From Glandiceps talaboti (Eukaryota > Hemichordata > Enteropneusta > Spengelidae): a stretch of DNA of 64,000 bases. This document shows, piece by piece, positions 1 through 12,234 of the stretch; position 1 is the first letter of the stretch, and each line of letters opens with the position of its first letter. The notes below the pieces were generated by a model, which made no database searches, was not told the DNA's origin, and saw only the letters and a program-made list of their open reading frames with translations. Both the position numbers and the translations under genes were made by a program. The stretch lies in the NCBI RefSeq assembly GCF_964340395.1, contig NC_135557.1, positions 21,417,225 through 21,481,224 on the forward strand, read 5' to 3'.

Positions 1-194
1 ACTGTTACAAGAAAATGTCTGCAGACCTGTCCCTTTATGTACTTTTCACAGAGTTTCTATGTTTAGTTGTATTTGTACAACCTTATTTTGTAGTTTACTG
101 TGTACATCTGAGTTTTCTTTATGTTGCAAGACAAATTTCCCACTGAGGAATGACAACTTAAAAAAAATGTAATAATACCAACAAAATACAAATT

Positions 195-850
195 TCTACT
201 GACATGGTTAACATAAGCACAAACTGAGTTTATAAATATTTGGTGTAGTTTTTGCTGAATAATTAAAGTGACCATATGGATGAGAATTGGGTATTTATTT
301 AAGATTTTTAATTCACAAAACAAATTTTATCATGGCTTCTTACTTGAAAAATCAATGTGAAATAACATATTATGCCAAGTCCTTATTTGTAACTCAATAT
401 ATTGCAAAAGATTAACAGTGTAAAAAGTTTGTTATTGTACATACAATAACAAAGATTCTACACATTATTTAGCTGTTTGCAATGTATTGAGTTACAAACA
501 TGGGTTTGGTCTATGTTGTTTCGCATTGATTTTTCAATTAGCTTTGATAAAATTGTTTTACAAATTAAAAATCCAAAATAAATACCCAATCCTCATCCAT
601 ATGGCCATTTTAAAAGGTACTAGCAGTACTCTACCTACTGAAGCATACTTAACTATCACTTGCAATTGATTGAACTTAAAGAGGTATTAAGATATAACAT
701 ATAAATGATACGATGACGTAATTGTATTTTTAAAAATGTTCAGGAATTCCCTATTATGCAATTAACTGTTCTAACAATGTCAGAAGACAATTGTAATGTT
801 ATAGAAGACATGCATGGACATTAACATTATATTGGTATGTGGTTTTATTG
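195..850 (+). repeat. Dispersed repeat B, copy 1 (host of a nested TTAA element)
   Basis: Sequence on both sides of the palindrome at 263-613 matches segments at about 9680-10200 and 61760-61990. Shared landmarks are AACTGAGTTTATA on the left, then TACTTAACTATCAC and TGTTCAGGAA on the right. The outer limits are approximate because similarity fades. The family has no recognisable coding capacity or termini; it could be an old non-autonomous transposon or another dispersed repeat. Its main value is as a ready-made empty-site comparison for the nested element. Confidence 0.65.
263..613. mobile_element. TTAA-flanked palindromic MITE, copy 1
   Basis: A 351-bp stretch, counting both TTAA copies, reads almost the same on either strand. 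The left end is TTAAAGTGACCATATGGATG and the right end is its near inverse, ending ATGGCCATTTTAA. The symmetry centre is near 438 within TTGTACATACAATAAC, so the two arms of about 175 bp meet with no loop. TTAA (263-266 and 610-613) flanks it. TTAA target duplication is known for the piggyBac and Kolobok superfamilies; which of these mobilised it cannot be decided here. There is no transposase, so it is non-autonomous. Confidence 0.85.
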
Positions 851-1984
<1,134 letters not shown>

Positions 1985-2215
1985 CAAGGTTTAGCAGCCA
2001 TGTTTTAAAGACCCCGGTTTATAAAACCCTGGTTTACCTGCCATGTTTTATAGAATTCTGGTTTATCATGGTTCTCAGGTTTCTTCATGTTTTATAGAAT
2101 TTTGGTTCATCTACCAAAATTTCAGTTTATCTGCCATGTTTTATAGAACTCTGTTGGTTCTGTTTTTTTCATGTTTTGTGGAACGACCAAGTTTCATAGA
2201 ATTCTTAGGATCCTG
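1985..2215. repeat. Degenerate ~50-bp tandem repeat
   Basis: CATGTTTTATAGAAttctGG and close variants recur about every 40-60 bp, roughly four times. Units have drifted and carry small indels. Confidence 0.7.
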
Positions 2216-2689
2216 TTGCATAATGCCTAATTTACATAACCCTATGAATATTCAAATCAAGTCTGTCAGTAATATACCTGTAAATTTTTCTGACAAAAAT
2301 AAATATTTGAGACCTAATTTGCATATCACTGATACAATCATTTTGCCTTGCATGGTTTCGCAGTAGCCAGCTAGTCAGTGTAACAGCACCACCAAGTGGT
2401 CATTACCCTTGTGGATCTAGTTACAAATTTTCACATTTACACATGAGACCCATTAATAGTCAATACTACAATACCCACAAGGCTTTGACAACTACTTGAC
2501 TAGAAGGCCTTGTTATAAATTTCCTTTGCTTATATTTTTTTCCAATTATCTAAATGTACCAGTTTGCATATTTAATGATCTTGAATTAGTTTACTATCTG
2601 ACTCTAATTGGTACAAACTATTAAAACTTCACTGAAAAGTTACTGAAAACCTAAATATTTTTGCCACAAGTCACAATATTCAGCTTGTT
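2216..2689. other. No gene recognised; left flank of repeat E
   Basis: Ordinary A+T-rich DNA. From about 2640 it resembles the reverse complement of 23060-23150 (AAATATTTTTGC, then AGCTTGTTCTCAAA), so the right part belongs to dispersed repeat E. Confidence 0.5.
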
Positions 2690-3040
2690 CTCAAAGACTA
2701 ATTTTTACAAATTACCAGACTGGGACATTGTGATCATGTACAAGAAGGTATTTTAGTCACTTCTAATTTTTGCTACTTACCAGACTGGTACATTGTGTTC
2801 ATGTACAAGAAGGTATTTTAGTCACTACTTATTTTTACTAATTACCAGACTGGTACATTGTGTTTATGTACAAGAAGGCATTTTAGTCACTACTAATTTT
2901 TACTAATATTTACCAGACTGGTACATTGTGTTCATGTACATGAAGGTATTTTAGTCACTACTAATTTTTACTAATTACCAGACTTGGACATTGTGTTCAT
3001 GTACAAGAAGGTATTTTAGTCACTACTAATTTTTACTTAG
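2690..3040. repeat. 67-bp minisatellite grown from dispersed repeat E
   Basis: Five consecutive units contain TTACCAGACTGGTACATTGT followed by CATGTACAAGAAGGTATTTT and AGTCACTACTAATTTTTAC. Units are 64-70 bp and differ by a few substitutions. The same segment exists once, inverted, at 22975-23130 with matching sequence on both sides. The array therefore looks like local amplification of part of a dispersed repeat. Confidence 0.9.
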
Positions 3041-3736
3041 TTTTGTGTATATGTTTACCTAAGTAAAAAAATAAGTCATTAGTGAAAAATTTCTCGATTT
3101 ACAGTATTCCATGACACTAATCAAGCCATCATTTACAACTCACAAAAAATACCAGTGAGTTTGCTTGAATGAAGTGTGCTACAGAAAGACTTCATATAAA
3201 AACAAACTTAGGTAAAAACAACAATGCAACTAATACAAAATCAACAATGGGTATCTCTAATGTAAGTTCATGCTACTTTTTATCAGTTTGTTTATTATCT
3301 GTGTTAGTTCTAAATAACACTAACAGTTGGACTCCATCATTATAATGTGTAACGTTTTATCAGTACACAGAATTAGGGGATCTGGGACTCCTACTTTGAT
3401 ATATTAGCTTACGTTTTTTGATACAGAGCTAGAAATATTTCAACTCTAGATTAACAATAACAGAGACACAACAAACACAGTGGGATCCTTTGCCCATGCA
3501 ATCACATTGAATGTTCAGTGATAAGCATAGCTATTCTTCTACAATGCAGTAAAAACAGACTTCTAATGAAAACATTACACATGACCTTGAGGATTATAAT
3601 GGCTGCAATTGTTTATTTTCTAACTGATAATCAACATTTCAACTTTCAACTTGACTACTTCTACATCCCCACTGTGCACAGCACCTATGTAATTGTTTCT
3701 TTTGCTTTAGAAGTTTTCTGAGGGTGTACTGTATTA
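3041..3736. other. No gene recognised
   Basis: The first ~70 bases (ATAAGTCATTAGTGAAAAAT, TTACAGTAT) still match the flank of the inverted repeat E copy near 22930-22990. The rest shows no repeat or coding signal. Confidence 0.45.
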
Positions 3737-3885
3737 AATGTCATGTCACATGAGTGAAACACCAAGCCTACAATTTAGCTGTAAATGTCATATCACATGA
3801 GTTAAATACCAAGCCTACATCATTTTAGCTGTAAATGTCATATCACATGAGTTAAATACCAAGCCTACATCATTTTAGCTGTAAC
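3737..3885. repeat. ~56-bp tandem repeat, 3 copies
   Basis: Three units of ATGTCATRTCACATGAGT, then ACCAAGCCTACA and TTTAGCTGTAA. Units two and three are nearly identical, the first is diverged and slightly shorter. Confidence 0.9.
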
Positions 3886-4971
3886 TATTTACAAATTTCG
3901 TATGTCATAATATCAAACTTGTCTCATTCCTTCTTACCACAAGCATTGAAGCAAGCAAACACACTGCTGATGTATTGTCAATATATAGATCACTTCACAT
4001 CTTTTCACTAAAACCATGTAAGCTTCTCATCTCTATTCAAACCCTAGTCTATCAGCTGTCGTTTACTAACACAAATCAATTATCTCATAAAACAAAAACA
4101 TTTTACTTTAATCATGCAACTGTCAAGAATCTCTTTGTTTCAAACCCATTAACAGCACTGCAATTAATTAAATTTACATAATTTGAAAAGAAGTTGATCA
4201 ATTAAAGACAACATGCTTGGTGACTAATTAACCATATCCTGAACTAATATGACAGGGGGTGCCACCCCTATTATCAGTGATATAAATGAACTGGACTGTA
4301 CCACTTTGCTGCGGGTGATTAACACTTTCCTTGTACCAAAGGATACACTATGGAAATCTGCAGGTTTTGCCAGATTTATCCATCTGTTACCGTAGTTACC
4401 AAACTTCAACACAAAATGAAATATTATTCTATCTGTAGTACATGAATATAGCAATTATATTTACATTGCATTACACTATAATAACAACTGTATATGCATA
4501 GTAACATATTACACTGCATTACAAAACGTCACATTGTAAAAACACAATAAATCACTTGCAAGTGTCTCTGACAATTTTATTTCTTGTTACTATGGCTACC
4601 ATTTAAATTTAACTGATGTTAAAATTCAATCTTATACAATCATAGCAAATATGACACCACTAACAAAACTTTCTATCAGTGCTGACATCAGCATAAAGTC
4701 AGTAATTAATTAAACTGCAATTAACAAGTTTTCAATTATGACATAATTTCTCAAATGATGTGAAAAGATATCACTGTTAATTAGCATAAAGTTATTAAAT
4801 GATAAACAGACACTCTATCATCAACATCTTATCTAATATTGTTACAAGATATTGTCTATTGCTACTCAGTCAAAGTGTCATATAGCCACTCTTGGACAAG
4901 AGAGGGCGCTGTTCAAATCTGCATTAGTGCTGTTAATATTTTGCATTCAGTCTTAGATGTAAGTGACAACC
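3886..4971. other. No feature recognised
   Basis: About 1.1 kb of A+T-rich DNA with no supported exon. An isolated GC-rich AGAGGGCGCTG at 4901-4911 stands out but is not enough to call a site. Confidence 0.45.
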
Positions 4972-5031
4972 TGGCAGGCAGATAGATCTACAAACAGACA
5001 GATAGTCAAACAGCTTAACAGACACATACAC

Positions 5032-5084
<53 letters not shown>

Positions 5085-5107
5085 GATAGACAGACAGACA
5101 GACTGAG

Positions 5108-5145
<38 letters not shown>

Positions 5146-5155
5146 ATTGATTGAT
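4972..5155. repeat. (GACA)n tetranucleotide repeat
   Basis: Imperfect at both ends, with near-pure GACA from about 5033 to 5086 and 5117 to 5145. Cys-Leu-Ser frames on the minus strand come from the repeat. Confidence 0.95.
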
Positions 5156-5407
5156 TATACCACATAGTCGTACCAGAAACCAGATTGAAGTCAAATATAT
5201 GGAGAGATCAAAGGTAGATTAATAATAAGGCTAGGTTATACAAACCTACGATAAATCTTCATGAAGGTAGAGAATCAACAAAGACTACAATATTCTTGAG
5301 ATCATGTGACAATTTATGACAAATTTGTCTTAATAAGTTCATCATATAATATAATCAATCAATCAACAAATACTATATTTTCGTTGCAACAAAATATGAG
5401 AAAATTA

Positions 5408-5500
5408 ATAATGTTCCTACTCCGTGCTCAATGGACTTTACACTATTACTGCTGGCACAGATCTATAGTGGCACAATGGCCCGACTTCCTCAACTCCCTG
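5408..5500 (-). mobile_element. SINE fragment (3' part)
   Basis: CGTGCTCAATGGACTTTACA, then GGCACAGATCTATAGTGGCA and CTTCCTCAACTCCCT align in order with the 3' part of the better preserved SINE at 60872-61216 (GTGCTCAAAGTGTTTTACAA, TCAGCACAACAGCCC, CTTCCTCAACTCCCT). The tRNA-like head is absent, so this copy is truncated or eroded. Frames crossing it are not genes. Confidence 0.7.
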
Positions 5501-5744
5501 ATAAAACAGCATTCTGAGAATAGCAATATCTTATATTATATTACTCAATAACAATGTATTATTTGCAAATATTATTTTTGATTTAAACTACTTAGTTATA
5601 CTTATTTACAATCTAATTTATAAATTTAATCTGTTTTTCATTTTCCAGCTTTAAAATGGTGGCATTAATATTTTATACTTGTTATTGTGTAATGATAATA
5701 ATTATTTGACTCCTCCAACTCCTGACTTTTTAATGAATACCACC

Positions 5745-6120
5745 ACAGACAGTGTTGCAGCCAGACACATTTTTTGGACCTGACCCACAATTTTGGAAGT
5801 GACGGGTCATAGATGACCCACACTAAAATTGTATGCAAATATGTTTAGCAACATGATCACACCTATAGTAACATCCAAATGAGGTCGCGTATATTGCATA
5901 GATAACAACAGTGTTGGATAGGTAACTGCATATTCAGCAAAATATCTAGCATGTATCAGTTTGTGGGTAAATATTTTTTTAAACTGTACAGTTGTGCTAC
6001 AACACCATTAACACTTTTTTTTATAATGTCCCCAAAAAATTTATGATGACCCAGAAAAATTAAAGTTTCGGGACACTATGTCCCACTCTCTCTCAAAAGG
6101 CTGACTGCAACACTGACAGA
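5745..6120. mobile_element. 366-bp TIR element with 5-bp flanking duplication
   Basis: The element spans 5750-6115. It starts CAGTGTTGCAGCCAG and ends with the inverse CTGACTGCAACACTG. ACAGA flanks it on both sides (5745-5749, 6116-6120). The subterminal arms share a related GGGTCAT/ATGACCC motif. There is no coding frame. The CAGTG start resembles hAT termini, but hAT elements make 8-bp duplications and only five bases match here, so the superfamily is open. Confidence 0.7.
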
Positions 6121-6164
6121 TTTTCCCATAAACCCTTGCAGGAAATTCCTGAATGGCAGCAAAC

Positions 6165-6293
6165 ATGTCAAGTGTAGTCTGTAAGGTACGCCATGACGGG
6201 GCGCCTCAAACATCGGCCAACCCCTAACACATTGTGAGAGGAGGCCGGTGAGGGCGAAACGTCACGACGTATCTTACAGTCTAATGTCAAGTG
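6165..6293. mobile_element. 109-bp hairpin MITE with 10-bp target duplication
   Basis: ATGTCAAGTG is repeated exactly at 6165-6174 and 6284-6293. Between them lies a GC-rich inverted repeat that begins TAGTCTGTAAGGTACGCCAT and ends CGTATCTTACAGTCTA. The arms pair over roughly 43 bases up to CGGCC. Such a small element must be non-autonomous. A 9-10 bp duplication fits Mutator-like elements best among known superfamilies, but the termini do not prove it. Confidence 0.85.
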
Positions 6294-7019
6294 CAGCAGT
6301 GCTTTTTTTGGTTTTTTTTACAAGATTTCAAAGTTGAGTAAGTAACTAAGGTGCTGTTTTTCACCCACAATCATATAACCGTATGGATAGCAGTAATACC
6401 GTACTTACTCGGGTTAGCGCCCTCACACAGGCAAGCATAATAATATATAAAAGGTAGACATAAATCTGACTGAACTTTTTTTCCCCCAAACTTTGGATGT
6501 TACTTGAACTAACAAATTGTCTAGAGTTCTGTGAACAATTAACAATTATATAATTACTACCACAGAACACCAATTTAAAGTATTAGAGAAACATAGCCTT
6601 GAATAAATATTATATTATGACCATTCACCCACCTCTCCTAAATGCTGTGACACATGGTTTGATCTTACTGTTAACTGCCTACATTAGAATAGTCTATTTG
6701 GATAAAATAGGGGTGTAAAGTTAATACTACTTGATAAACACAACGAGTCAAAAAGCTTTGACCTTTGACCTTCCTTATCCACTCAACCACCTCAAGATGG
6801 AAGTCAGTTGATTTCTACTGCCACCTTTGGGAAGCCATGGCGACACATTTCTTTACCTGTACAGCCAAACTGTCTATAGAGTTTGACTGAAAATAATGTA
6901 ATTATGGAAACAGTGGGATCACAGTAAGAGTTGGTTGGAATCCCAACAGTGTTTACTGATTGTAAATTGATGGCATTCAATAAGACCTTTGGGTCTGATT
7001 CTAACATTCACCATGCACT
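6294..7019. other. No feature recognised
   Basis: A+T-rich DNA without repeat structure or supported exon. Confidence 0.45.
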
Positions 7020-7215
7020 CTCAAATAGTATCTAGGGACATTCCATTTCACTTTATGGGGATATATCATGCTTATACCACTGCTCATCAGTTGGTATCTA
7101 GGGACATTCCATTTTATGTTACAGGGATTGGGTCATACCATTGCAAATAAGTTTGTATGTAGAGACATTCCATTTCACCTCTGGGGGTGATGGTCATTTG
7201 GGAACATTTAATTTA
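7020..7215. repeat. ~66-bp degenerate tandem repeat, 3 copies
   Basis: GTATCTAGGGACATTCCATT appears twice and GTATGTAGAGACATTCCATT once, each followed by a variable GGGG-containing tail. Confidence 0.8.
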
Positions 7216-7354
7216 ATCTTCAAGGAAATACCTTACGTCATACAATTTTAATTTCTGAGGTGTTAACCAGTATTTATGAATGTTTAGCAAAGATGCATCA
7301 TTCCATAACTATGGTAACAGTGGATTTTGTGTTAAAATTACCATAGACTTACAA

Positions 7355-7752
7355 TACTCATCCACCCACCCACCCAGCCTGACCCAGCCCCCATCCATCT
7401 ATCCATCCACCCACCCACCCACCCACCCATCCATCCATCCATCCATCCATCCACACACCCACCTACCTATCCATCCATCCATTCAACCACACACCCACCT
7501 ACCTATCCATCCATCCACACACCCACCTACCTATCCATCCATCCATCCATTCATCCACACACCCACCTACCTACCTATCCATCCATTCATCCACACACCC
7601 ACCCACCTACCTACCTGCCAATCATCCATCCTTCCATCCGCACACACCAACCAACCAACCCATCCATCCATCCATACACTCACCCAAACCACCCACCCAC
7701 CCATCTATCTATCCATCCATCCATCCATATCCATCCATCCATCCATCCACAC
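7355..7752. repeat. Imperfect (CATC/CACC)n tetranucleotide tract
   Basis: About 400 bp of CATC, CACC and CTAC tetramers, with internal blocks such as CACACACCCACCTACCTATC repeated as larger units. The pyrimidine/adenine bias leaves a long frame rich in His, Pro, Ser and Thr that is not a gene. Confidence 0.95.
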
Positions 7753-8210
7753 AGAAAATGTTTGGCTGGAAACTATTAAATACATGGACATAATATTTTC
7801 ATCATGAAAAATATAACAAGTGAATACTCTGTCTGCATGATCTCGTCACCATACTGGTGCAGTTCACAGAGTGTCATATTATATTGAATAGCAGAGATGA
7901 ACTCAGAAACAGTCCATCCTGTCACTACACAAAACTTGATATCTAAAAAGAATTGTAACTGTAGAAGGTACAATAAATAATGCATCCTTTAGGATAAAAG
8001 TGAACAAAGTACATCTGATAATTGCTATCATATAATATTTCAAGATAGCTTTGGTAGCTAAGATGGCGTCTTACAGTCTGACTAAGTCATCTCCTGATAT
8101 CAGTATAAGGTGAAAAGTTACAATGTAGGCTACAGGTACAGGCTATCTAATCTATAGCTATGGCAGTATTTGCTATCATATTTGAGAATAATAATGTAGC
8201 AAGAATATTT
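7753..8210. other. No feature recognised
   Basis: A+T-rich single-copy sequence between two arrays. Confidence 0.4.
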
Positions 8211-9205
8211 ATCGTTTAGGTCTATAGTGACACATAGACCTGTGTAGACCTAAACAATGACATTTTAAAACAGTGACACTATAGACCTAAACAATGACAC
8301 TATAGATCTAAGCAATTACATTAGACCTAAACAATAGCACAGCACTATAGACATAAACAAAGACATTATAGACATTAGCAATGACACTATAAACTTTATA
8401 ATCTTTATACTGTTTAGGTCTACAGTGTCACTGTTTAGGTCTATAGTGTCACTGTTTAGGTCTTCAGTGTCACTGTTTAGGTCTATAGTGTCACTGTTTA
8501 GGTCTATAGTGTCATTATTTAGGTCTATAGTGTCACTGTTTAGGTCTATAGTGTCACTGTTTGGGTCTATAGTGTCACTGTTTAGGTCTACAGTGTCACT
8601 GTTTGGGTCTATAGTGTCACTGTTTAGATCTATAGTGTCACTGTTTAGGTCTATAGTGTCACTGTTTAGGTCTATAGTGTCACTGTTTAGATCTATAATG
8701 TCACTGTTTAGGTCTACAGTGTCACTGTTTAGGTCTATAGTGTCACTGTTTAGGTCTATAGTGTCACTGTTTAGGTCTATAGTGTCACTATTTAGGTCTA
8801 TGGTGTCACTTTAGGTCTATAGTGTCACTGTTTAGATCTATAATGTCACTGTTTAGGTCTATCGTGTCACTGTTTGGGTCTATAGTGTCACTGTTTAGGT
8901 CTATAGTGTCACTGTTTGGGTCTACAGTGTCACTGTTTAGGTCTTCAGTGTCACTGTTTAGGTCTTCAGTGTCACTGTTTAGGTCTATAGTGTCACTGTT
9001 TAGGTCTATAGTGTCACTGTTTAGGTCTACAGTGTCACTGTTTAGGTCTATAGTGTCACTGTTTAGGTCTATAGTGTCATTATTTAGGTCTACATTGTTT
9101 AGGTCTATAGTGTCACTATTTAGGTCTATGTGTCATTGGTTAGGTCTACATTGCTTGGGTCTATGTGTCATTTTTAGGTCTATGGTGTCACTGTTTGTTA
9201 GTGAG
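8211..9205. repeat. 21-bp minisatellite with orientation switch
   Basis: From about 8408 to 9205 some 38 units of TGTTTAGGTCTATAGTGTCAC run in + orientation with few substitutions. From about 8237 to 8395 the same unit runs inverted (GACCTAAACAATGACACTAT) and is more diverged, and one + unit lies at 8212-8233. The two parts meet head to head near 8400. Because 21 is a multiple of three, a seven-residue Ser-Leu-Phe repeat stays open; I do not regard it as coding. Confidence 0.95.
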
Positions 9206-9679
9206 AGGAAATCAATTATTTGACAGTTATGTGATCTGACAATGCACGATTGCAATAGGAAACTGATACATTATAATTTCATGATTCTGGTCATGTGATA
9301 GAAGCAATATATTCACAGTCAGAAAATCAAGAAACTTTCATGAAACACAAGGTTTGGAGAATGGAGAATGTGATGGTATTTGAAGTCTACTTACTTCGTG
9401 ATAGATGTGATGGTATTGGGGGATTGATATAAACCGACTTCCTGATTTGGATATATATATCTTTAGTTAAATTATGATTAATTCTATGTGTGGTTACTTA
9501 CACCCAGGAGACATACCATATATCACCCTTTAGTCTATCATAATCCATAGTACTACAAACCCAAACTTAATATTGACGTCAAAACTCCTGAGATTAGCCG
9601 TATGATCTACTGTAGCGCCACTGTCCCTGACACAAATGTCAGTAGTCAATATTGTTCAGTATGTGTATAAAGTCTTAAA
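9206..9679. other. No feature recognised
   Basis: A minus-strand GTAAGT lies near 9495-9500, but no paired acceptor or persuasive open stretch supports an exon. Confidence 0.4.
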
Positions 9680-10200
9680 AGCACGCAACTGAGTTTATAC
9701 TTTTTTGGCCACATGGTGTATTGTTAATTGCATATTTAAAAGTTTGTCTTAGTATTCTATTTACTGACGGATACTTAACCATCACTTGTTATTGACTGAA
9801 TTCCCCAAAGTCACAATTTTTTGACCCAAAACACAGACCTAACATGCAATCCTTTTGCTTTGAACAATTTCCCAACAAGACACCACAACATAAGTAATGT
9901 CCCCACCAAATACCAAGGCAATTGGTCTGGCAGTTTTTGAGTTTTAGTCATCCACACACACACACACACACACAGTCAGACAGACAGACAGACAGACAGA
10001 AAGACAGATGGACAAACACTGCACCATGCCTCGCACTACTGAACCTTATCAGTTCGGTTTGCTAAAATAATGTTCAGGAAATATTATGCAATAAACTGTT
10101 CTAACAATGCTACAAGCCAATTGTAATGTGTCATGAATGTATGTATTAACATTAACGTATTTTAATTGAGTTTAATGTATTTATTAAGTATTTTCACTTA
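9680..10200 (+). repeat. Dispersed repeat B, copy 2 (empty TTAA site)
   Basis: Matches the DNA around 263-613 but lacks the palindrome: a single TTAA at 9736-9739 occupies its place, between CAACTGAGTTTATA and the TACTTAACCATCACTTG side. About 260 bp near 9800-10064 differs from copy 1 and contains (CA)n (about 9953-9973) followed by (GACA)n (about 9976-10000). Similarity resumes at AATGTTCAGGAA and continues through CAATTGTAATG. Confidence 0.7.
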
Positions 10201-11013
10201 AGGAAAAAGTATATAATTATAAACTTGAAGCTTGTATCCCTTTAACTGTCTACCTTCCATAGCTACCTTTCACTCTTTCCTTTATTCTTCTCACACAGAT
10301 CTCAATCCTATCAATTCTGACAAAAGTTCATTCCTTGCTGTTATATTTCTTACATTCAACATCTGCTACACAGCTATTTCTCTATCTTGTTCACAAAGTA
10401 ATCATTTTAAATCATTTTCTTTCTTCACTTTCAGCGTAGTACACCCAACACTTCCTAGTTACTGGTATGTATACATAGTAACATGATACCGTTAGCTATT
10501 AGCAGTTTCTGCTGACGTACATTATATTGATTTGAATCAACTTTTGATAAATCATTATGAAATCTTATCAATATTTGATTAAATATCGTTATCATAATGT
10601 AATATTTCAATCATATTACCATTTTTATGAAATAATTTCCGATATAATTTTTTTCTATTTTACAATATTTTTTTTTAAAACACTTCATTATAAAGATGTG
10701 ATTTGATAATGTAGTGTAACATATTTGTTACAACTCAATATACAGCACAGTATTTTTTTAACTACACCTATACCATTTAAAGGCCAGGGTTTCAATCCCA
10801 GGTTCTCACATCAATGTTATTTTATTAATGGTGCCATAGGGATCACATTCTTTAATTTTGTTCTGGACCAACTTTTTCTATAGTTTTGGGAGACAGCTAT
10901 TAGTCATATGTGATATTAATCATAATCTGATCCTAGTTTATCATGATATTAATTTATGTATTTGATTAGATTGTGATGTAAAATTAAATGCAGATTTAGC
11001 AAGAGGATTGTTG

Positions 11014-11016
<3 letters not shown>
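10201..11016. other. No feature recognised
   Basis: Very A+T-rich, with poly-T stretches around 10640-10680. No supported exon. Confidence 0.45.

Positions 11017-11081
<65 letters not shown>
11017..11081. repeat. (GA)32 dinucleotide repeat
   Basis: Pure GA run followed by a short G-rich tail. Arg-Glu and Leu-Ser frames here arise from the repeat. Confidence 0.96.
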
Positions 11082-11084
<3 letters not shown>

Positions 11085-11900
11085 GGGGGGAGTTTTACTA
11101 GTGTACATACATACAGTAACTGTAGATATGTATTTTGTCAATGTATATCCTGTACGACCAAGAGATACAAATACATGTAGTCACCATGATAAAAATAATA
11201 TTTGCACGTCAGAACTATATACATACATATTTCATATGTAGTTTCTACCATTTTCTTGCCTAAACATAAATTTTCTAGCTGATTCACTATTTTTTGTGAC
11301 GCATTGGTTAAGGCTCCTACAGGTACCTTAAAGTCTGTAAATATTGACAACATTAACAATTGACAGAGTTCATCAGAGAGAGGAGAGTCAATCAGTTGAA
11401 AAAAAGAGAGATTTTGTGGTTAGAGCAAGACATAAGAGTCATTCAAACACAGTAATTTGGGTAGGGATAGAGTAGCAGTGTCAGTTGGCTTGGATGATGG
11501 CGGATAGCTGTATTAATAGCATGTCAACACGGCCCTTGGGAGAAGAGTGAATCAAAGCCATGATAACTAGACACTTAGCTTGGTGCCAGCCAGACTGGGG
11601 GCATGTATTATACACATCTATCAATGCACACATGAATTACTGTGTAAACAGTCACCTCTCCGAGTATTGCCTAGCTATCATTGATTCCAGCCCTATGAAC
11701 ACACTATTAAATCAAAATTCCATTACACACACATTATTTTATACAAACTGTTGCCTCATCAATGCATAACAAGCTAGTCAACCACAGCCAATGAAATCAA
11801 ATTTCCACTTTTATCGCTGACGACAGGAAATCAGCATAAAATAATTCATCAAATCCAACAACTTGGCAATGAGCACAGAATACACTCCACTCAGTTTCAC
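11082..11900. other. No feature recognised
   Basis: Slightly more GC than its surroundings around 11460-11600, but no splice-bounded open stretch was found. Confidence 0.4.
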
Positions 11901-11948
11901 CTCGGGCTACGACATGGAATTTAGAGCCGCCATAAAAACCTTCCACTA
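11901..11948 (-). CDS. Candidate 48-nt internal exon, minus strand
   Basis: On the minus strand a pyrimidine-rich acceptor, TTTCTTTGTTCTAG, precedes 48 bases that end CCCGAG before a possible donor GTGAAA. Only one frame is open, giving VEGFYGGSKFHVVAR with two leading bases and one trailing base, so the exon would be symmetric. Those phases match the end of the better supported exon at 51657-51732: its last G plus the TA here makes a valine codon. The patch is richer in GC and CpG than its neighbours. Against it, the donor is mediocre, the frame stays open beyond it, and the opposite strand is also open. The peptide resembles no family I can name with confidence. Confidence 0.3.
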
Positions 11949-12234
11949 CTAGAACAAAGAAATATGTATTATATAATTATGTTAAAGACAGGGTAAAGAA
12001 TCTTTATAGAGATGTTATAAAAACATCAGATGTCTTGAGCTAAGAAAAATGTGAATAAAATGTTAAACTCAAGGTTAGGATTAATCTAACGACATGAATG
12101 AGATTAAGAGATATGATTGGTTGTGTGTAGATTTATATTTCATCCTAAGTGGGGCCAGTAGATAGACTACAGCATGACTACATCATAGTCTTACAAGAGA
12201 ACAAGTCTTCATACTACACACAGTCCCTAAAATA

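Noticed and set aside
5306-5551. An 81-codon + frame as a small gene
   Set aside because: It crosses a SINE fragment on the opposite strand and has no other support.
8425-9223. Two + frames with MSLFRSIV-type repeats as a secreted repeat protein
   Set aside because: They follow the 21-bp unit exactly and are split by a unit-length irregularity near 8810, as expected for non-coding DNA.
9495-9560. Minus-strand exon ending at a GTAAGT near 9495
   Set aside because: The open stretch is about 20 codons, the acceptor is weak, and the sequence may be part of a dispersed repeat.
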